Of a DNA stretch of 64,000 bases, positions 1 to 11,905 are shown piece by piece (within the stretch, counting starts at the first letter, position 1; every line of letters begins with the position of its first letter). This DNA is from Scilla litardierei. Taxonomy: Eukaryota > Streptophyta > Magnoliopsida > Asparagales > Asparagaceae. Position numbers and translations under genes: made by a program. Below the pieces are notes generated by a model. That model did no database searches and had not been told where the DNA came from. It was given only the letters and a program-made list of their open reading frames with translations. The stretch spans positions 201,365,600 through 201,429,599 of the forward strand of contig CM061141.1 of the NCBI GenBank assembly GCA_030789695.1. Direction: 5' to 3'.

Positions 1-347
1 ACCAACGAGCTCTCCGGTGATGCTTCTGTGTGAATCGTGGTTGCTTTTGGACCATTTTTGTGTAGGTAGGTTTATACTTTGAGATGTGATGGTGTTTGCA
101 TTGGTAATGAACACCGAACATTCAATTGGCAATGAACACCGTCTGGTGCAGTCTTTTACCACTTGTTAGTATATAATAGATGTTTGCCAACCTTTAGCGA
201 TCTGAGTACACGATTGAAAATTGTATGTAATGCCGATTGCTTTATTTCTACGGTCAATTAAAACTAGGAGCATAACTCCCGGACAGAATTGGACATGGAT
301 GGTGGGAAATGTCGAAGGTGCCCATGAATATACATAGTGCACGTGAC
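1..347. other. Unassigned left edge
   Basis: No gene or repeat is recognised here. The only long frame (166-432, minus) runs across the start of the adjacent LTR and has no familiar motif, so it is not called. Confidence 0.4.
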
Positions 348-1736
348 TGTAACGCCCCGCTTCCCAAAATTTGATGGAAGTGAGAGCGTTACGAAGGTCC
401 GCATGAAATGGAGCGGTGAAGATCGAGTTCACTAAGCGTATGTGATAACAACATCATAGCTGGTTCTTGCATGCAATCAGAACAATAAAAACATTCATAT
501 ATTTAAAGCCACATCTAGAAGTTCATACATGAAATAAAAACAACAGGGCCTCAGCATGGCCAAAGGAACTACAACAAGGTACAAAAACTTACTACATAGT
601 ACCAAAGCAAAATCTAAAGCAGCAATATGTCTCTAGTCTTCCACGGGGAGCGACTCCGAGTCAGCAGCAAACTCCTGACTCTCAGGGTCAGGCATCTTAA
701 ACAAGTCCTCCTGGTACTCTGGCTCATGGTCGGACATACATTCCAAAAACACGAATGTATGTCAACAAGGGTCTACAAGTAGAAGTGAGACGACCCAAGG
801 CAAGGTGCATGAATAGTAACAAATTATGAAGCATTAAACTGTTTATACAATATGTCTACAGAATGGTTATTACATGGCAATTTTAAAATAGGGTAAAGTA
901 CTTCTAAGCATGGCAGTTCTAAAGAATTTAAAGCAAGCAGTCATGACATGGCAGTTCTAATGAATTTAAAGCAAACATGGCAGCTCTAAAGTTTAACAAC
1001 ATTGTTCAAGTTATTCAATTGTGTGTGCAAGTCTGTGACTAAGGTTTCCATCTTTAGACGGCTAGTAAGTGAATCCACCTTCAAGTGCCCCCGAAGGTGA
1101 CCCTTCTACTACCGGCTAGTGCCCGGGAACCCAACCCCACCCACGTGTTCTTTCTGGACCACGAGCCAGAATGCTAAAACGCCATATACTGGAATACGAG
1201 CTAGACTAGTCATGTGTGACCGACGAGAGTAGCCAACTATGAGCCAACGGCATGTAACATCTATGAGCCAACGGCACGTAACATCTATGATTTAGCAAAA
1301 CCCGGCTATCATGTTCTATGATTATCAAGTAATTCATTTCATTACCTATGCATTTCATGTCGTAACAAAGTATTTCACTTTTCTTAATGGTGTCCACACA
1401 CACACGCACACGATTCAAGTTCAACAATTCACAAAGGTGAGTTTACGGGTTTTAGTGTCAATGTGTTATATGGCAATTTTGTGTACAAGTTATCACAGTT
1501 CAAGTATAAAGGAGTAATATTTAAATAAAAAAGTATTAAATTTGCACGCTTGCCTGATATAGTCGATTTCGGGTGTCCAGGTGACCGTAGGAAAAGAAGC
1601 GACGTATCTGCGTCATGGATTTAACATTAAGTCGAGGAAATAATATAAAATTCACCTATAAAACATTGTTCATCTAATATGATATATTGATCCTATATTC
1701 TAACTTACGGTTACATATATAATATATGAACTATTA

Positions 1737-1768
<32 letters not shown>

Positions 1769-1802
1769 AAATAGTTCATATAGTATATATGTATATATAT
1801 AT

Positions 1803-1834
<32 letters not shown>

Positions 1835-3480
1835 CCTGTAACAACATCATATTAACACACTGTTCATATATCATTATTAAACCATACAGTTTAACATAAT
1901 TTTCATCCAATAGGGTATTGTTCATGCCTAAAGAGTTGTTCACTCATTCTTTTTTTGTACACAGTTTACTAATAAAACTAAAGTAGCATATTGTTATTCT
2001 ATATTCGTACTGGCATCAATAGCCTACATCTTGGTAATTAACGTAGGTGTTGGCTTGTATGAAACTTTATTATTAGCATGGAATGTGATGTTCAAACTCA
2101 AAATAGTAACTTACGGGTTGATTGGTGTTGCCTTGCAGGTTGACGGCGCCGAGAGCAGGTGCAGCTGACGGCAGCAAGTTCAGACGGCAGCTCGCGTTTG
2201 TCGGAGTACCGGTGTTGGGAGGAGCAAGGCAGATGAGGGCGTGGGCGTCAGGGTGGTGGTCGACGGCTAGTTTTACGGCCATCAGGATCTGGGCGTCTGT
2301 TGAGGGGCTTGTGAGCTTCCGGGGAAGGGGAGGTGCCGGGTTCGACGAGGTGGCTGAAAGGGTTGAGAGATCAAGCTGGCAGTGACTGTGGGTCGCCGGA
2401 TAGGGGTTGTCGGGTTGGAGAACACGGTGAGGCTTTCGACAGGGAGGGCTGGTATCATGCAGGATTCGGAGGGGGTTTTCAGGCGGGTTCTTGGCCAGAT
2501 TTTGGGGCAGGGGCTGAGACGAGAGAGATCTGGCTGGCGGGGTCTGGTGAGAGGAGGGAGGTTTGAGGCAGTTGGCGTTGGGGTCGCCGGGTTGAGGTGA
2601 GGTCAGAGGGATGAAGGCGTCGGGAAGGAGGGGAGGTGTCTTGGTTGAAGGTGTTGCAGCAGGGAGGAGGGGGCCATGCGTGGAGGAGAGGATGGCCGGA
2701 GAGCTTGGGCGTGCGAGCTGAGTTGCAGGTCGAAGGGGGAGGGAAGAGGGGGTTAGGCCTATGTTTGAGGTTTTAGTATTAGGTTTTATTTGATATAAGG
2801 TTTTAGTTATAAGTATGGGTCTATTGCTGTTGTGTGGGTGTGAAGCCCAGGGTGAAAATTAGCATGCAATGAAATGAGAAGAAGTTGGCGGCTGAAGTAG
2901 AAGGAAATTAGGGTTAGAAATTAAAATGGAAAGATTTAAAATCTAGGAGAGCATGTAAGGAAACAATGGTTTAATGCAATTTAAGAGTGAGATTAATTTC
3001 TAATCATAACGGGTAAAAAGTCTCATACAGGTTTTTAAGGAAGGGTTTAAATCTCGGAGAAAAAGGAAAGAAACAAGATGATAAATTGTAATTAAGAGAG
3101 GGATTAGTAGCTAATAATAAAGGGAATAAAAATTCTCCTATCTAATTATGGAAGGGAAATTTGAATTCAAATTTGAATTTGAAATATTTATTTAATGAGG
3201 TTATATAAGGGTTGATTAAAAAGCAAAGGTAATTAGGAAAGTTGATTTCATACTAATAATTGGGGAGAAAATAATTGGTTTAATGAGAGAGTATTTCTAA
3301 AATAGTCATAGTCTTAATTAGGATCTAAATAGGAAAGTTTTAAAAAGAATTTGAATTTTAAAAACATTTGAATTTGAAATTTTAGAAATAATAAGAGCAA
3401 GATTTAATAAGCTAATTAATGTAAGTATATTAATTAGATCTACAAATCAAAAGTATACTAATGAAGGACATTCATAAATA
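348..3480 (-). mobile_element. Degraded gypsy-type LTR (solo or truncated)
   Basis: The left edge TGTAACGCCCCGCTTCCC matches the edge of the three other gypsy LTRs in the window (9340, 17232, 20783). Further landmarks occur in the same order: a GAGTCAGC/GGCATC-type block near 650-750, a 'CTTGCCTG' block near 1545 (compare 10777 and 22010), and a GC-rich segment at 2120-2740. The orientation is inferred from the complete element at 9340-20114, which lies on the minus strand. The right end is uncertain: no terminal GTTACA is seen before the MULE palindromes start near 3540, and the last ~600 bases are only AT-rich. No internal coding region follows, so it is a solo LTR or a truncated copy. Small frames at 2073-2600 lie in the GC-rich part and are not genes. 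Confidence 0.5.
1734..1834. repeat. (TA)n microsatellite
   Basis: About 100 bases of nearly pure TA dinucleotides with a few TACA interruptions, inside the degraded LTR. Confidence 0.85.
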
Positions 3481-3539
3481 GAACTCACTTCAGCGTATCA
3501 GAAGATACCGGTAGTTATAGTAAATGTGCTTAGGAATTG

Positions 3540-4320
3540 AGGTGAGCAACACAATATACCAGCTAAACATTTTTGCTCAACGGTCACACTTTTTGCCTGA
3601 TGTGAAGGGATGAATATACATCAGTTTAATACCAGCCAGATGTTGTTCCCATGAATGGTTGCCTGATGTGGTGCACATTGAGCAAAATTGATAGCCACTA
3701 ATAAAATTTCTCAGCGCGCACAACGGGCAAAATTATGGCCGTTGTACGTGGTGAGCAAGGTTTTTATGGTGTAACTAAATTGCTCAAAGTGCACAACTGG
3801 AAAAATTAATCCAGTTGTGCGCATTTAGCAATTTTGTATCCCATAACATAAATGCTCAACGCACACAACCGTCAAAGCCAGTATGGCTCGTTGAGCAATC
3901 AATGTCCTGTCTAACAAAATTGTTTTACGTACGCAACGTGTAAAATTATGACCGTTGTGTGCGCTGAGAAAATTTGTAGGCGATGCCAAACATTTACATT
4001 AAATCTGAACATATTCAATCTGATGACATATTCAACATGAACCATTCAAAGATATTCATGTACAAAATGATACAGATCCAAACTGATACATTTGCCTTCA
4101 CTATTACACACTGATACATTCAACGTGATAAATAGACCACATTCATAGTGATACACATATATATACGGATACATAATCATACGGACTGATACCAAAAATT
4201 TTGTACACATATTCCAAAAATTTCAGTATATACTTACATTATAACACAAACAATACATTAGCACAAAACTATACATTCAATCATCTGATGATACCTGACA
4301 TACTACATCGTTACTGCTTA
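3540..4320. repeat. MULE terminal region, palindrome-rich
   Basis: Repeated short palindromes of the type GCGCACAACGGG ... CCGTTGTGCGC occur at 3710-3960, the same motif that flanks the other MULE copies and forms the large array at 38590-42560. The segment 3985-4130 (AATCTGA/TGATACA-rich) is clearly related to 29500-29610, so at least two elements of one family share this terminal sequence. It lies just beyond the 3' end of the minus-strand MULE genes. Exact terminal inverted repeats and a target duplication were not found. Confidence 0.6.
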
Positions 4321-4324
4321 TTTG

Positions 4325-4870
4325 CATGAATTGTCGCATCCTCTCTTCGAGGCCTTCCTCACATCCTATTGCCTCATCAAAATGGTATTTCGTCTAAAGG
4401 CATACTGCTGGTGGGACCGGGCTTCCCTCTTTAAGTTGAATCTTTACAAAGTGATTAGCATTTACAAAACCCATGGTGATGGGTGCATGGTGCTTACCTT
4501 GGTATGGTCCTATTCTTAAAGGAAAAAAATGTTAGACATTGTTTTGTTGACAGCAGATGTAATACACAGTTATAACAACTTGAGATTAGATGTCCAACTT
4601 CTGGGAAGGTCATCCAATATGGTGTCGGGGTGGTCCTCCATATATGCAATTGCCACTTTCTGTTGTTATGCCATTTCATCACCCATCATACTGCTATACA
4701 GATCATAGTGTTCATTTAGCTCTCCAAGCAAATGTGTTCTGACAAGCTTCCAATTGTCCTCTCCCATGCCCAGTAGAGAAGATACATCAATGTAACCACA
4801 GTTTCCATCTGCCTTTACATCTGTGACATTCCATATATATATTTGGTGATTGCACCTGGAAATTGATCAA
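4325..4870 (-). pseudogene. OTU-type cysteine protease domain of MULE copy 1
   Basis: Read on the minus strand, the segment starts with DVKADGNCGY, the OTU catalytic-Asp/Cys block. It continues through a GMGEDNWKLVR-like helix and a 'GHLISSCYNCVLH' strand, and ends with 'NANHFVKIQL', which carries the expected catalytic His. The same blocks occur in copies 2 and 3. Several frame changes and stops interrupt it (near 4682 and 4500), so it cannot give one protein. In related plant MULEs such a domain sits after the SWIM zinc finger, as here. OTU domains remove ubiquitin or related modifiers; what it does for a transposon is unknown. Confidence 0.75.
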
Positions 4871-4954
4871 TAAAAGGTATGCATGCATCAACGTTTAAAG
4901 CGTCATTAGCTGGAGAAATTGCAGGTACCATTGTAGCTGTAGCAGAAAAGGCCG

Positions 4955-5403
4955 CTAAACTGGTAGAAGGCCATTTGATAGTTGGTTTCTTTCTAACACG
5001 TTGAGTTGGAGGTGGAGCATAACTGCTGCTGTTGAAGATGGAGCTGCATTTGTATTTTTGTTTCTTTGGGACCCTCTCGACTTACCACGGCCGAAGCTTT
5101 CTTGTTTCAATGAGCCTACAAGTGGAGATGGAGCGGAGCAAATAACCTCCTCAGATAAGACATGATCAAAATGAGATAGTTCAATGGTGGTGGATGTATC
5201 TGCAGTTTTCAACTGATTCCCCCTTTTTTGCTACCGCTCACAATGATCTTAACTTCTAGCTCTTTAATCAAATTTGTCTCCGGGGTAGCTAGCTCCTTCA
5301 ACTTTATTAACAACTCCTTCTTCCTCATACCATCAAGTTGCCCATAAAGCTTGTGTATGTGCTCTAATTCAGCATGTATAAGCACATCGTCTTCAGACAT
5401 CAA
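4955..5403 (-). pseudogene. Linker between transposase and OTU domain, MULE copy 1
   Basis: Two abutting frames (5209-5403 and 4955-5212) carry a hydrophilic region with 'HAELEHIHKLYGQLDGMRKK' and 'LLIKLKELATPET', followed by a Ser/Lys/Arg-rich part. It lies between the SWIM finger and the OTU domain, the usual place for this linker in OTU-bearing plant MULEs. The frame changes at about 5210, so it is part of a decayed coding region and not a separate gene. Confidence 0.6.
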
Positions 5404-5453
5404 TTCATGCTTAGCCTCCAGGTCTAGCTTCTTCCAATGAGGATTTACAGCAT

Positions 5454-6638
5454 CTAAGAGAATGGTGTGATTTTCCTTGTGAATTTGCCAATCTCATGGG
5501 CACACGGTACTCCATAAATCCTTCTTGCTATACAATCACATGTGCATTGGTCTGTCCCAATAGAGTCAGATTTATCAGCTTCCCCACACATTATCTTCAA
5601 CGCTGCGGTGGATGTAAATCCTATCAGCTCCTTGAACAAGTACCCATATACTTTATGTTGCACCGATATCTTAGATATATCGAATGAGGCCTTGATCTCG
5701 GTATGCTGCCCCTCTAATAATTCATGTATGGCTGGCCAAGAAGCGGAGAAACTGCGGGCCAATGACCCTAATTCCTTTTTAAGTTTAGAATTTTCAAACT
5801 GCGCTATATTGGTTCTGACATTTCCATAGTGCATATTTCTATCTGTCCATACAGAAATAAACTTCTCCTTGTACTTGTCTAGCCAAGATGTCTTCACATA
5901 TCTCATGGCCCTTGGGTAATCTTTGTACTCTTTCTCCAATGCCTTCAGGTTTGCAACATAGTCCTCCTCCTTACATGCTCCCACCAATAAATTCCAGCTA
6001 GAGATGAAACCTACCCATTGTTCGTTATCTTCAAAATATTGCTTGCAATTGTTCAATATATTTTTGGATATGTGCATTCTACATAATTGGTGCACCGTAG
6101 AGGGAAATACATGGCCAATGGCATTTATAAGTGCAAGCTGCCGTGCTGTCAAAATTACACGTGGCATCGTGTATCCATGTAGCAATGAGCTCAACTTTTC
6201 CAATGCCCACATGTAGTTATCATTCCGTTCGGCCTCCATGTAACAAAATGCTGATGCGAACGGAATATCTGTGGAGGTCACCAAAACCATCTCCATAAAT
6301 GGTAGCCTGTTGTGGTTGGTCTTAAATGCGCAGTCCATAACCAGAATATCTGGAAATCTACGTAATAACTCAACCGACTTCGGATGTGCCCAAAATAAAT
6401 TCCTTACTGCATTTATCTCTTCATCCACTTCATGATACACAATGTAATTATGATCTCCTAATAGATTCAGTAGGAGCTGCATTTCTGTTCTCCCGGCCAT
6501 TTCCAGTGCATTCATCAACTGTCTGGCATTATATATAGTTTTGATTGTGGTACTTGTGGCCATATCCTTTTCCTTCATGTATTTCAAGATTTCCCTTGGC
6601 CTAACCAATCTATTTGACAAGTTTGTAACTGTTTCCAT
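5454..6638 (-). CDS. MULE/FAR1-type transposase core with SWIM zinc finger
   Basis: An uninterrupted 394-residue frame with the order of a Mutator-like (MURA/FAR1) transposase. A helical region is followed by the RNase-H-fold block 'ILVMDCAFKTNHNRLPF' (first catalytic Asp, D102), 'PFASAFCYMEAERNDNYMWA', then 'PRVILTARQLALINAIGHVF' and 'QLCRMHISKN', and a C-terminal SWIM finger, CTC...VPCAH (about 365-381). In the family the second Asp lies in a 'VTDRELAL' block; here the residue is Ala165. The third acid, in an 'NRVESxH' block, aligns with Gln280. Two of three catalytic acids therefore appear lost although the frame is open. The initiator shown is internal: upstream FAR1 sequence continues after a slip in a G run near 6645. 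Probably an inactive transposase. Confidence 0.8.
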   Translation of the reverse strand: METVTNLSNRLVRPREILKYMKEKDMATSTTIKTIYNARQLMNALEMAGRTEMQLLLNLLGDHNYIVYHEVDEEINAVRNLFWAHPKSVELLRRFPDILVMDCAFKTNHNRLPFMEMVLVTSTDIPFASAFCYMEAERNDNYMWALEKLSSLLHGYTMPRVILTARQLALINAIGHVFPSTVHQLCRMHISKNILNNCKQYFEDNEQWVGFISSWNLLVGACKEEDYVANLKALEKEYKDYPRAMRYVKTSWLDKYKEKFISVWTDRNMHYGNVRTNIAQFENSKLKKELGSLARSFSASWPAIHELLEGQHTEIKASFDISKISVQHKVYGYLFKELIGFTSTAALKIMCGEADKSDSIGTDQCTCDCIARRIYGVPCAHEIGKFTRKITPFS

Positions 6639-7252
6639 CTCCCCCCTCCTAACCTCCTTTCATATGGATGTCCCTCTAGGTACATCGCGGGCTTATGGTT
6701 GTGATTGCCACATACAACTGTCAAACTTCACTTATCTTTTGCCACCCCATTAGCCCTCATGGAGAAGGGACAGTCACACTTTTTGCTTCCAGTTGCTTTT
6801 TTGACCTTTATATCCCGCCTGTGTGGCCCTTATGTTCCACTTCTTTCACAACAAAAATAATGAGTGGGGACCCTATTGCCCGTTGTACTCCTATTTGATG
6901 ATTTTGTAACAACCACATTCCATGTTTTCTCCCCGACTAACTTTATCCATTTAACAAGTTGTTCTATACTGGCGAACATTTTATTAGTTGTGAACTGATT
7001 TGAAAAATCTTCATTAACATTTGATCTTTCTACATTACCCTGAATTAATTACCACATACCAACATAGTCACTAAATTTTACAGTATTTTCTTGTTAATTA
7101 GTCAGTTAACAAAGCAAAAAAATTTCTAACCTTTGCTTGTTTGTCCTCTACGTCAAAGATCCGCTCAAAGTGTACCAAGTCCATCTCAATCTTCGTAATT
7201 TCTATGCATTCATGTACCAACAGTACATTGCTGCATTCAATTTATGAAAAAA
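6639..7252 (-). pseudogene. FAR1-like DNA-binding N-terminal region of MULE copy 1, with an intron
   Basis: Minus-strand translation gives 'QFTTNKMFASIEQLVKWIK', then 'NRVPTHYFCCERSG', 'SKKCDCPFSMRANG' and 'LTVVCGNHNHKPAMYLEGH'. This is the C...C...HxH zinc-binding pattern of the FAR1/WRKY-GCM1 domain and aligns along its length with copies 2 and 3. An upstream exon (about 7131-7240, 'IEMDLVHFERIFDVEDKQAK') joins in frame across a 91-bp GT-AG intron at 7040-7130. Stops in the second exon (after ERSGT and after AKDK) and a 1-base slip before 6638 show decay. The domain would bind the element's own ends. Confidence 0.7.
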
Positions 7253-7660
7253 TTAATAAATACCAAATTAATTAGCATCATTTAATGTCTTACTGAATTT
7301 ACGATGCATTGCGTACGCAGTCCACTATTTTAGGGCACCACAATGCCAAAAATCTTTTGTTCTGCCTTTGGAATCTTCTTTTGATCTAAGCAGGAACTCT
7401 TATAGTCCCTACAGATCATCGAATTAACATAATTTCTTTGTCCAACATCAAACCCTAGATTGTTAGCATTTCTCGCCTTTGGTCACAACACCGTTCGCAA
7501 TCGGGTCTGTTATGATGTCTTTGTATTTACATCTAACTAAAAATATTGTTTCCTTGAGTAAATTACTCATCGCGAACAACAGGATGTAAAAACGTAAAGG
7601 TACTCCAGATTTGAATGGTTGTGCATGGCAAGTAACATTAATGCACTCGATAAAACTTAA
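7253..7660. other. Upstream region of MULE copy 1
   Basis: AT-rich, with no motif I can name. Further 5' exons of the MULE transcription unit could lie here: an acceptor-like TGCAG precedes the exon near 7240. The open frame at 7463-7672 (minus) has no family signature. Confidence 0.35.
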
Positions 7661-8262
7661 CTCAGTGCGCACAACGGGCTAACCTATAATGCGAAGTGTG
7701 CGATGAGTGAAAAAGGTTAGAGAGGTGTATTATTACTCAGTGTGCACATCTAGAACAGTTCTGAGCATTAAGGACCCGTTGTGTACATAAACTGAAAACG
7801 GTTACAGTGGATTAAAATTACTCCGAGTGCACAACGGCTTGTAAAATTAGTCCTGATTAGAACCGTTGTGTGTGTCGTAAAAAACCGATGCTACGAGAAA
7901 CAGTTACTCAGCGCGCACAATGGGCTAAATTATCACAAATTGTGCACGATAAGTAAAAAGGTTAGAGAGGAGTATTATTAATCAGCGCGCACATCTACTG
8001 TGCACGTGGCGTAAAGGATTTCATTTAAAGTAATATTACTCAGCTCGCACAACGGTTAAAATTATACCCCGTTGTGCATTTCGAGTACATCTAGTTACAT
8101 TGGAGTAAAATTAATCCCCACGCACAAAGACATGTAAAATTACACCAGATATGACCAGTTGTGCGTGTACAGTAACAACAATTCATACCAAAAACATTTA
8201 CTGAGGACGAACAACGGGCTTAATTATACCGAGTTGTGCGCGATAAGTAAAAAAGTTTAGAG
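7660..8262. repeat. Palindrome-rich MULE terminal repeats
   Basis: At least six imperfect repeats of 'CTCAGCGCGCACAACGG...CCGTTGTGCG...GAGTAA' type, each able to fold into a short hairpin. They lie between the divergent copy 1 (minus) and copy 2 (plus), so they may hold the adjoining ends of two elements. Confidence 0.7.
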
Positions 8263-8280
8263 ATTAGTTGTATAAATTGT

Positions 8281-9339
8281 TTGATACAAGATAATATGGA
8301 TTTTACAAACGAATTTACAACCATGCAAAGTTTTAAGAATAGAAACGATCTGTTTCAGTGGATAAAGAACATCGAGCTAAGACATGAGCATGTGATAGTT
8401 ACACGCTCGGGGAGTATGAGTAAAACGTCCAATAGGATTCTTGCTGTTTACTTTGCATGTGAAAGAATCAGGGTTTATATGGGACACCGAAAGGAAAAAA
8501 GACCGACATGCCAGTTAAAACCAAGAAGTGTCAATGTCCTTCTCATTGCATGGTAATATGGTGGGCATTGAGGAGTGGAATTTAACAGTCATTTGTGGCA
8601 AGCACAACCATCAAGAAGCTAAATATTTCGAGGGCCATTCCGATGAAGGGAAGTTGCATGGAATGGAGATGGAAATAGTGAGAGACTTGGCAAATAGCAA
8701 GGTTCGGCCAGCTGAAATTTTGAAAGTCCTGAAGGAAAATAAAAACATCAGTGAAACCTCAATCAAAGCAATTTATAATGCACGAAACCGGTTAAAGGGG
8801 GGAAGAAGGTGATATTGTAATAAAGTTGAAGGAGTTTGCATCACTGTATAAAATTGGTTGTGATTAGCATTTGAAGGAAGTGGAGAATATGGAGGAGGAG
8901 CAGAAGGTGGAGGAGGAGAAGGTGCATGGGCAAAATGGGGTGGTGGAGGGGCATAAGATGGATGACAAGCTTCTTCAAATTTCTACACTGGTTGAGGTGA
9001 TCACTGAGCAGCATGCAGATGAGACGGATAAGTCTACAATGAAGAGGAAGCATGTTAAGGCTCCACGGGTGCAGGCGATTGCTGAGCAGCATACGGAGGT
9101 GACGGATAAGCCTACATTGAAGATGAAGCCTGTTAATGGAAGAAATAGACCGTTGTAGAAACGTACTATAAAGAAGCCGAAACCTTCAATTCCACACTTT
9201 GATAGTGATGTGGAATTGCCTGTCGACTTAAGAATACCATTTTGGTTGGATTTTCCTGAGTGTCTACGACCCCTTATAGTGGACATCGTAGATGTGAAAG
9301 CAGATGGAAACTGTGGGTATAGAGATATGGCAGCTCAAT
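8281..9339 (+). pseudogene. MULE-OTU derivative copy 2, 5' part: FAR1-like domain, short acidic linker, start of OTU
   Basis: 8281-8520 encodes 'FTTMQSFKNRNDLFQWIKN' and 'NRILAVYFACERIRVY'. After a frame change near 8525 the same domain continues as 'NMVGIEEWNLTVICGKHNHQ', then 'VRDLANSKVRPAEILKVLK' and 'SIKAIYNARNRLK'. This is the FAR1-like domain plus the helices that precede a MULE catalytic core. No core follows: within ~60 codons comes 'KLKEFASLYKI', an acidic linker (KEVENMEEEQKVEEEKV), a Lys/Pro-rich repeat and 'FWLDFPECLRPLIVDIVDVK', leading into DGNCGYRDMAAQ of the OTU domain. Stops occur after GGRR, near 8863 and near 9156. The gypsy element interrupts the OTU domain after MAAQ; the frame resumes at 20115. 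Confidence 0.8.
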
Positions 9340-10156
9340 TGTCACGCCCCGCTTCCCAAAAACACGGAGGCGAAGCGTGACGAAGGCCCGCTTAGGCCAG
9401 GGCTAAGAGCCCGGACCTAATAAGCGTCTGTAGTATTCCATAGTGAAAGTACAGGTCCCAGCAAGTTAGTACGAAATAACAAAAGTACTGAAAAGAAACA
9501 TTTCATTTTATTCAAAAATTTATCATCAAAGTACTGAGAGTCTAAAAATGCTGAAAACGGCTACAACTGTTGGAAGGGAAACTAATGGTGCAAGCACCCA
9601 ACCTAGACGAGAAAGTAAGAGTGCTACGCACCCAACTCAAACTGAAATGGATAACTCTGGAACAACAACAGAAGATCTCTAACTCTGATCGCCCTCTAGA
9701 TCGTACTCCGGATCAGCGCCCTCCGGCTCCAAGTCAACTGGCAAGTCCGCCTCGTACTCGTACTCTGGCTCCACACCTGACGTACAGCACCAAAAGAAGG
9801 AAACTGTACGTCAGGCAAAGTCTACACAAACGGTCAGACTCTACTGCAAGTGTATCAACTATTAACAATGATTTACTGGTTGTTTTAGCATGCTGGGGTT
9901 ATAACAGAGTAACGAAAAGTAGCGTAGCAGGAAAAGTAAACGTAGCAAGCAGTAGACGTAGCGTGTGCTACCGACTACGGGACTAACCTACCGGTGTCAA
10001 GACAAGACGGGACGGGACGGGACAGGACAAGACAAGACATGACAGGACAAGTAAGACACGAAAGGGTTCACGCTTTACGGTTCGAGGGGGATCAGACCCT
10101 CTTGCCGTGCGCACGCTCAACCCAACCCCAAACCCAGGAACTCAGGACAAGATTTA

Positions 10157-10532
10157 CAGGGATCATTCCGCTAGGGAAACATCCGAAACGCCTGAAGGCT
10201 TTTTGTGTAACAGGGATCACTTCCGCTAGGGAAGCATCCGAAACGCCCGTAGGCTTTTTGGTAACATGGATCACTTCCGTGGAGGGAAGCATCCGAAACG
10301 CCCGTAGGCTTTTTGGTAACAGGGATCACTTCCGCGGAGGGAAGCATCCGAAACGCCCGTAGGCTTTTTGGTAACAGGGATCACTTCCGTGGAGGGAAGC
10401 ATCCGAAACGCCCGAAGGCTTTTTGTGAACAGGGATCACTTCCGCGGAGGGAAGCATCCGAAACGCCCGTAGGCTTTTTGGTAACAGGGATCACTTCCGC
10501 GGAGGGAAGCATCCGAAACGCCCGAAGGCTTT
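10157..10532. repeat. 55-bp minisatellite in the 3' LTR, about 7 copies
   Basis: Near-identical tandem units containing 'GGGATCACTTCCGC', 'GAAGCATCCGAAACGCCC' and 'AGGCTTTTTG'. The equivalent place in the other LTR has about 4 units, which accounts for most of the 162-bp length difference between the LTRs. Confidence 0.9.
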
Positions 10533-11898
10533 TTGTGTAACAGGACACGACATGACAAGTGTAGGGAAAGTTATTCTAGGGTGTCCACACACACGCACAC
10601 ACATGATATTCCTATGATGTCAGCAGTTTATTGTTGTCAGGCTCAGACTTCGTCGTCAAGTCTGAGCCGTCACGGGTCGTCCCGGATGCTATCATTTCAC
10701 GTCCGGTTCTCATCACACGCAATCTAACAGTTCTACAAACTGGAACTAAGGCACTGTCAAAACGCAAGTGGGTACACTTGCCTGGAATGGCGAGTGCGTC
10801 GTCTGCCCGGGGCGTCTCGTCCAGTCGTCGCGTCCGTGGTAGTCTGTCTGAAAAAGGATCACGGCGACGGTGTCAAGTCGCGATTTTCGTCAAATCCTAT
10901 TTAGGTTCATTTCTAAGTTAGGCGTGGTTACCCTAACTGTCACAAGTCAAAAGTGTCCGATCAGCCTATCCGACGATTCTATCCTATGTGCACAGTTCAA
11001 AAGTCCGATCGTCGATTCTATTGTTCACAACTTTTTAAAAGAGCAGAAAATAAATTTAGCGAGTTTAGTTACCGTTTTTAGTTAGGTTTTCAGTTTTGGC
11101 TACGGTTTGGGTTGCGCTACGAGTTTCGGGAACTAACCTCTCCGGGGCTTGGCGCGAACGGGAAGTAGAGTCTGAACAGCGACCGATCTGATTGGCACGG
11201 CTACGGATCGTCTTCTAGCGGTGTCTCGGCTACGGGCAGCGTAGCCAGACACGTTCTGGTAGTGGTCAGAGCGTACGGACAGCGGCTAGGGGCTGGACAG
11301 CGGGCAGGAGTGTCGAGAAGGTGTTCTACGGCTTCCGGGAAACCGTAACAACAACTCGGGGCGAACGGTTCGTCGAACGCTACGCCTACGACGTCGAGAG
11401 TCGTAAGTGATGCTCGTGACGTAGGAAAACGCCCCCCAGGGGATGCAGGAGGCTGTCGGATGACTCCCACAGCGAGAGACAACGGCGAGATCTTGGCGAC
11501 GCGTCGGTACGACGCCAAACACGCAAAACAGCGAGTAAACTCGCTGTTTCAGAGGAGTTACGGCCTTGGGTCGCTGCCAACAGCGAGGAGAGACAGAGAG
11601 GGGTCCACGGCAACGGCGAGGGGGCTCCGGCGGCGGCAGCAGCGACGACGGCGGCCGTGGCGAGCTGCTGTTGCTGCTGTGCGCGATTCCGGCGGCTTCC
11701 GGTGACTAAAGGCGACGGCTCGGGTCCCAGTCGAGAGAGGGGAGGTCGGGGAAGAGGCTTGGGGTGATCGGCGGCGGCCACAGCCTCCGGCGAGGCTCAG
11801 GTCGAAGGGGAGAGGGGGTTTGCGTGGGGGTGTTGCGTTTTAGGGCCGGCGCAAGGAGATTTGCGTGCTGTGAAAAATTTAGAGAAACTTAGGGTTTT

Positions 11899-11905
11899 CT
11901 TTATA
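11899..11905 (-). promoter_or_regulatory. TATA box of gypsy LTR (3' copy)
   Basis: TATAAAG on the element's coding strand, between an upstream CCCCACCCC and a downstream AAAACCCTAAG. The same site is at 19635-19629 in the 5' LTR. In an LTR this would position the retroviral-type transcript start. Confidence 0.5.

Noticed and set aside
10157..10532. Regular repeats that could be taken for a CRISPR array
   Set aside because: Units are contiguous, with no unique spacers between them, and lie in an LTR of a plant element. It is a minisatellite.
11201..11781. Arg/Ser/Gln-rich open frames in the gypsy LTR (also 18930-19573)
   Set aside because: GC-rich LTR sequence; frames differ in length between the two LTRs and have no domain or start context.
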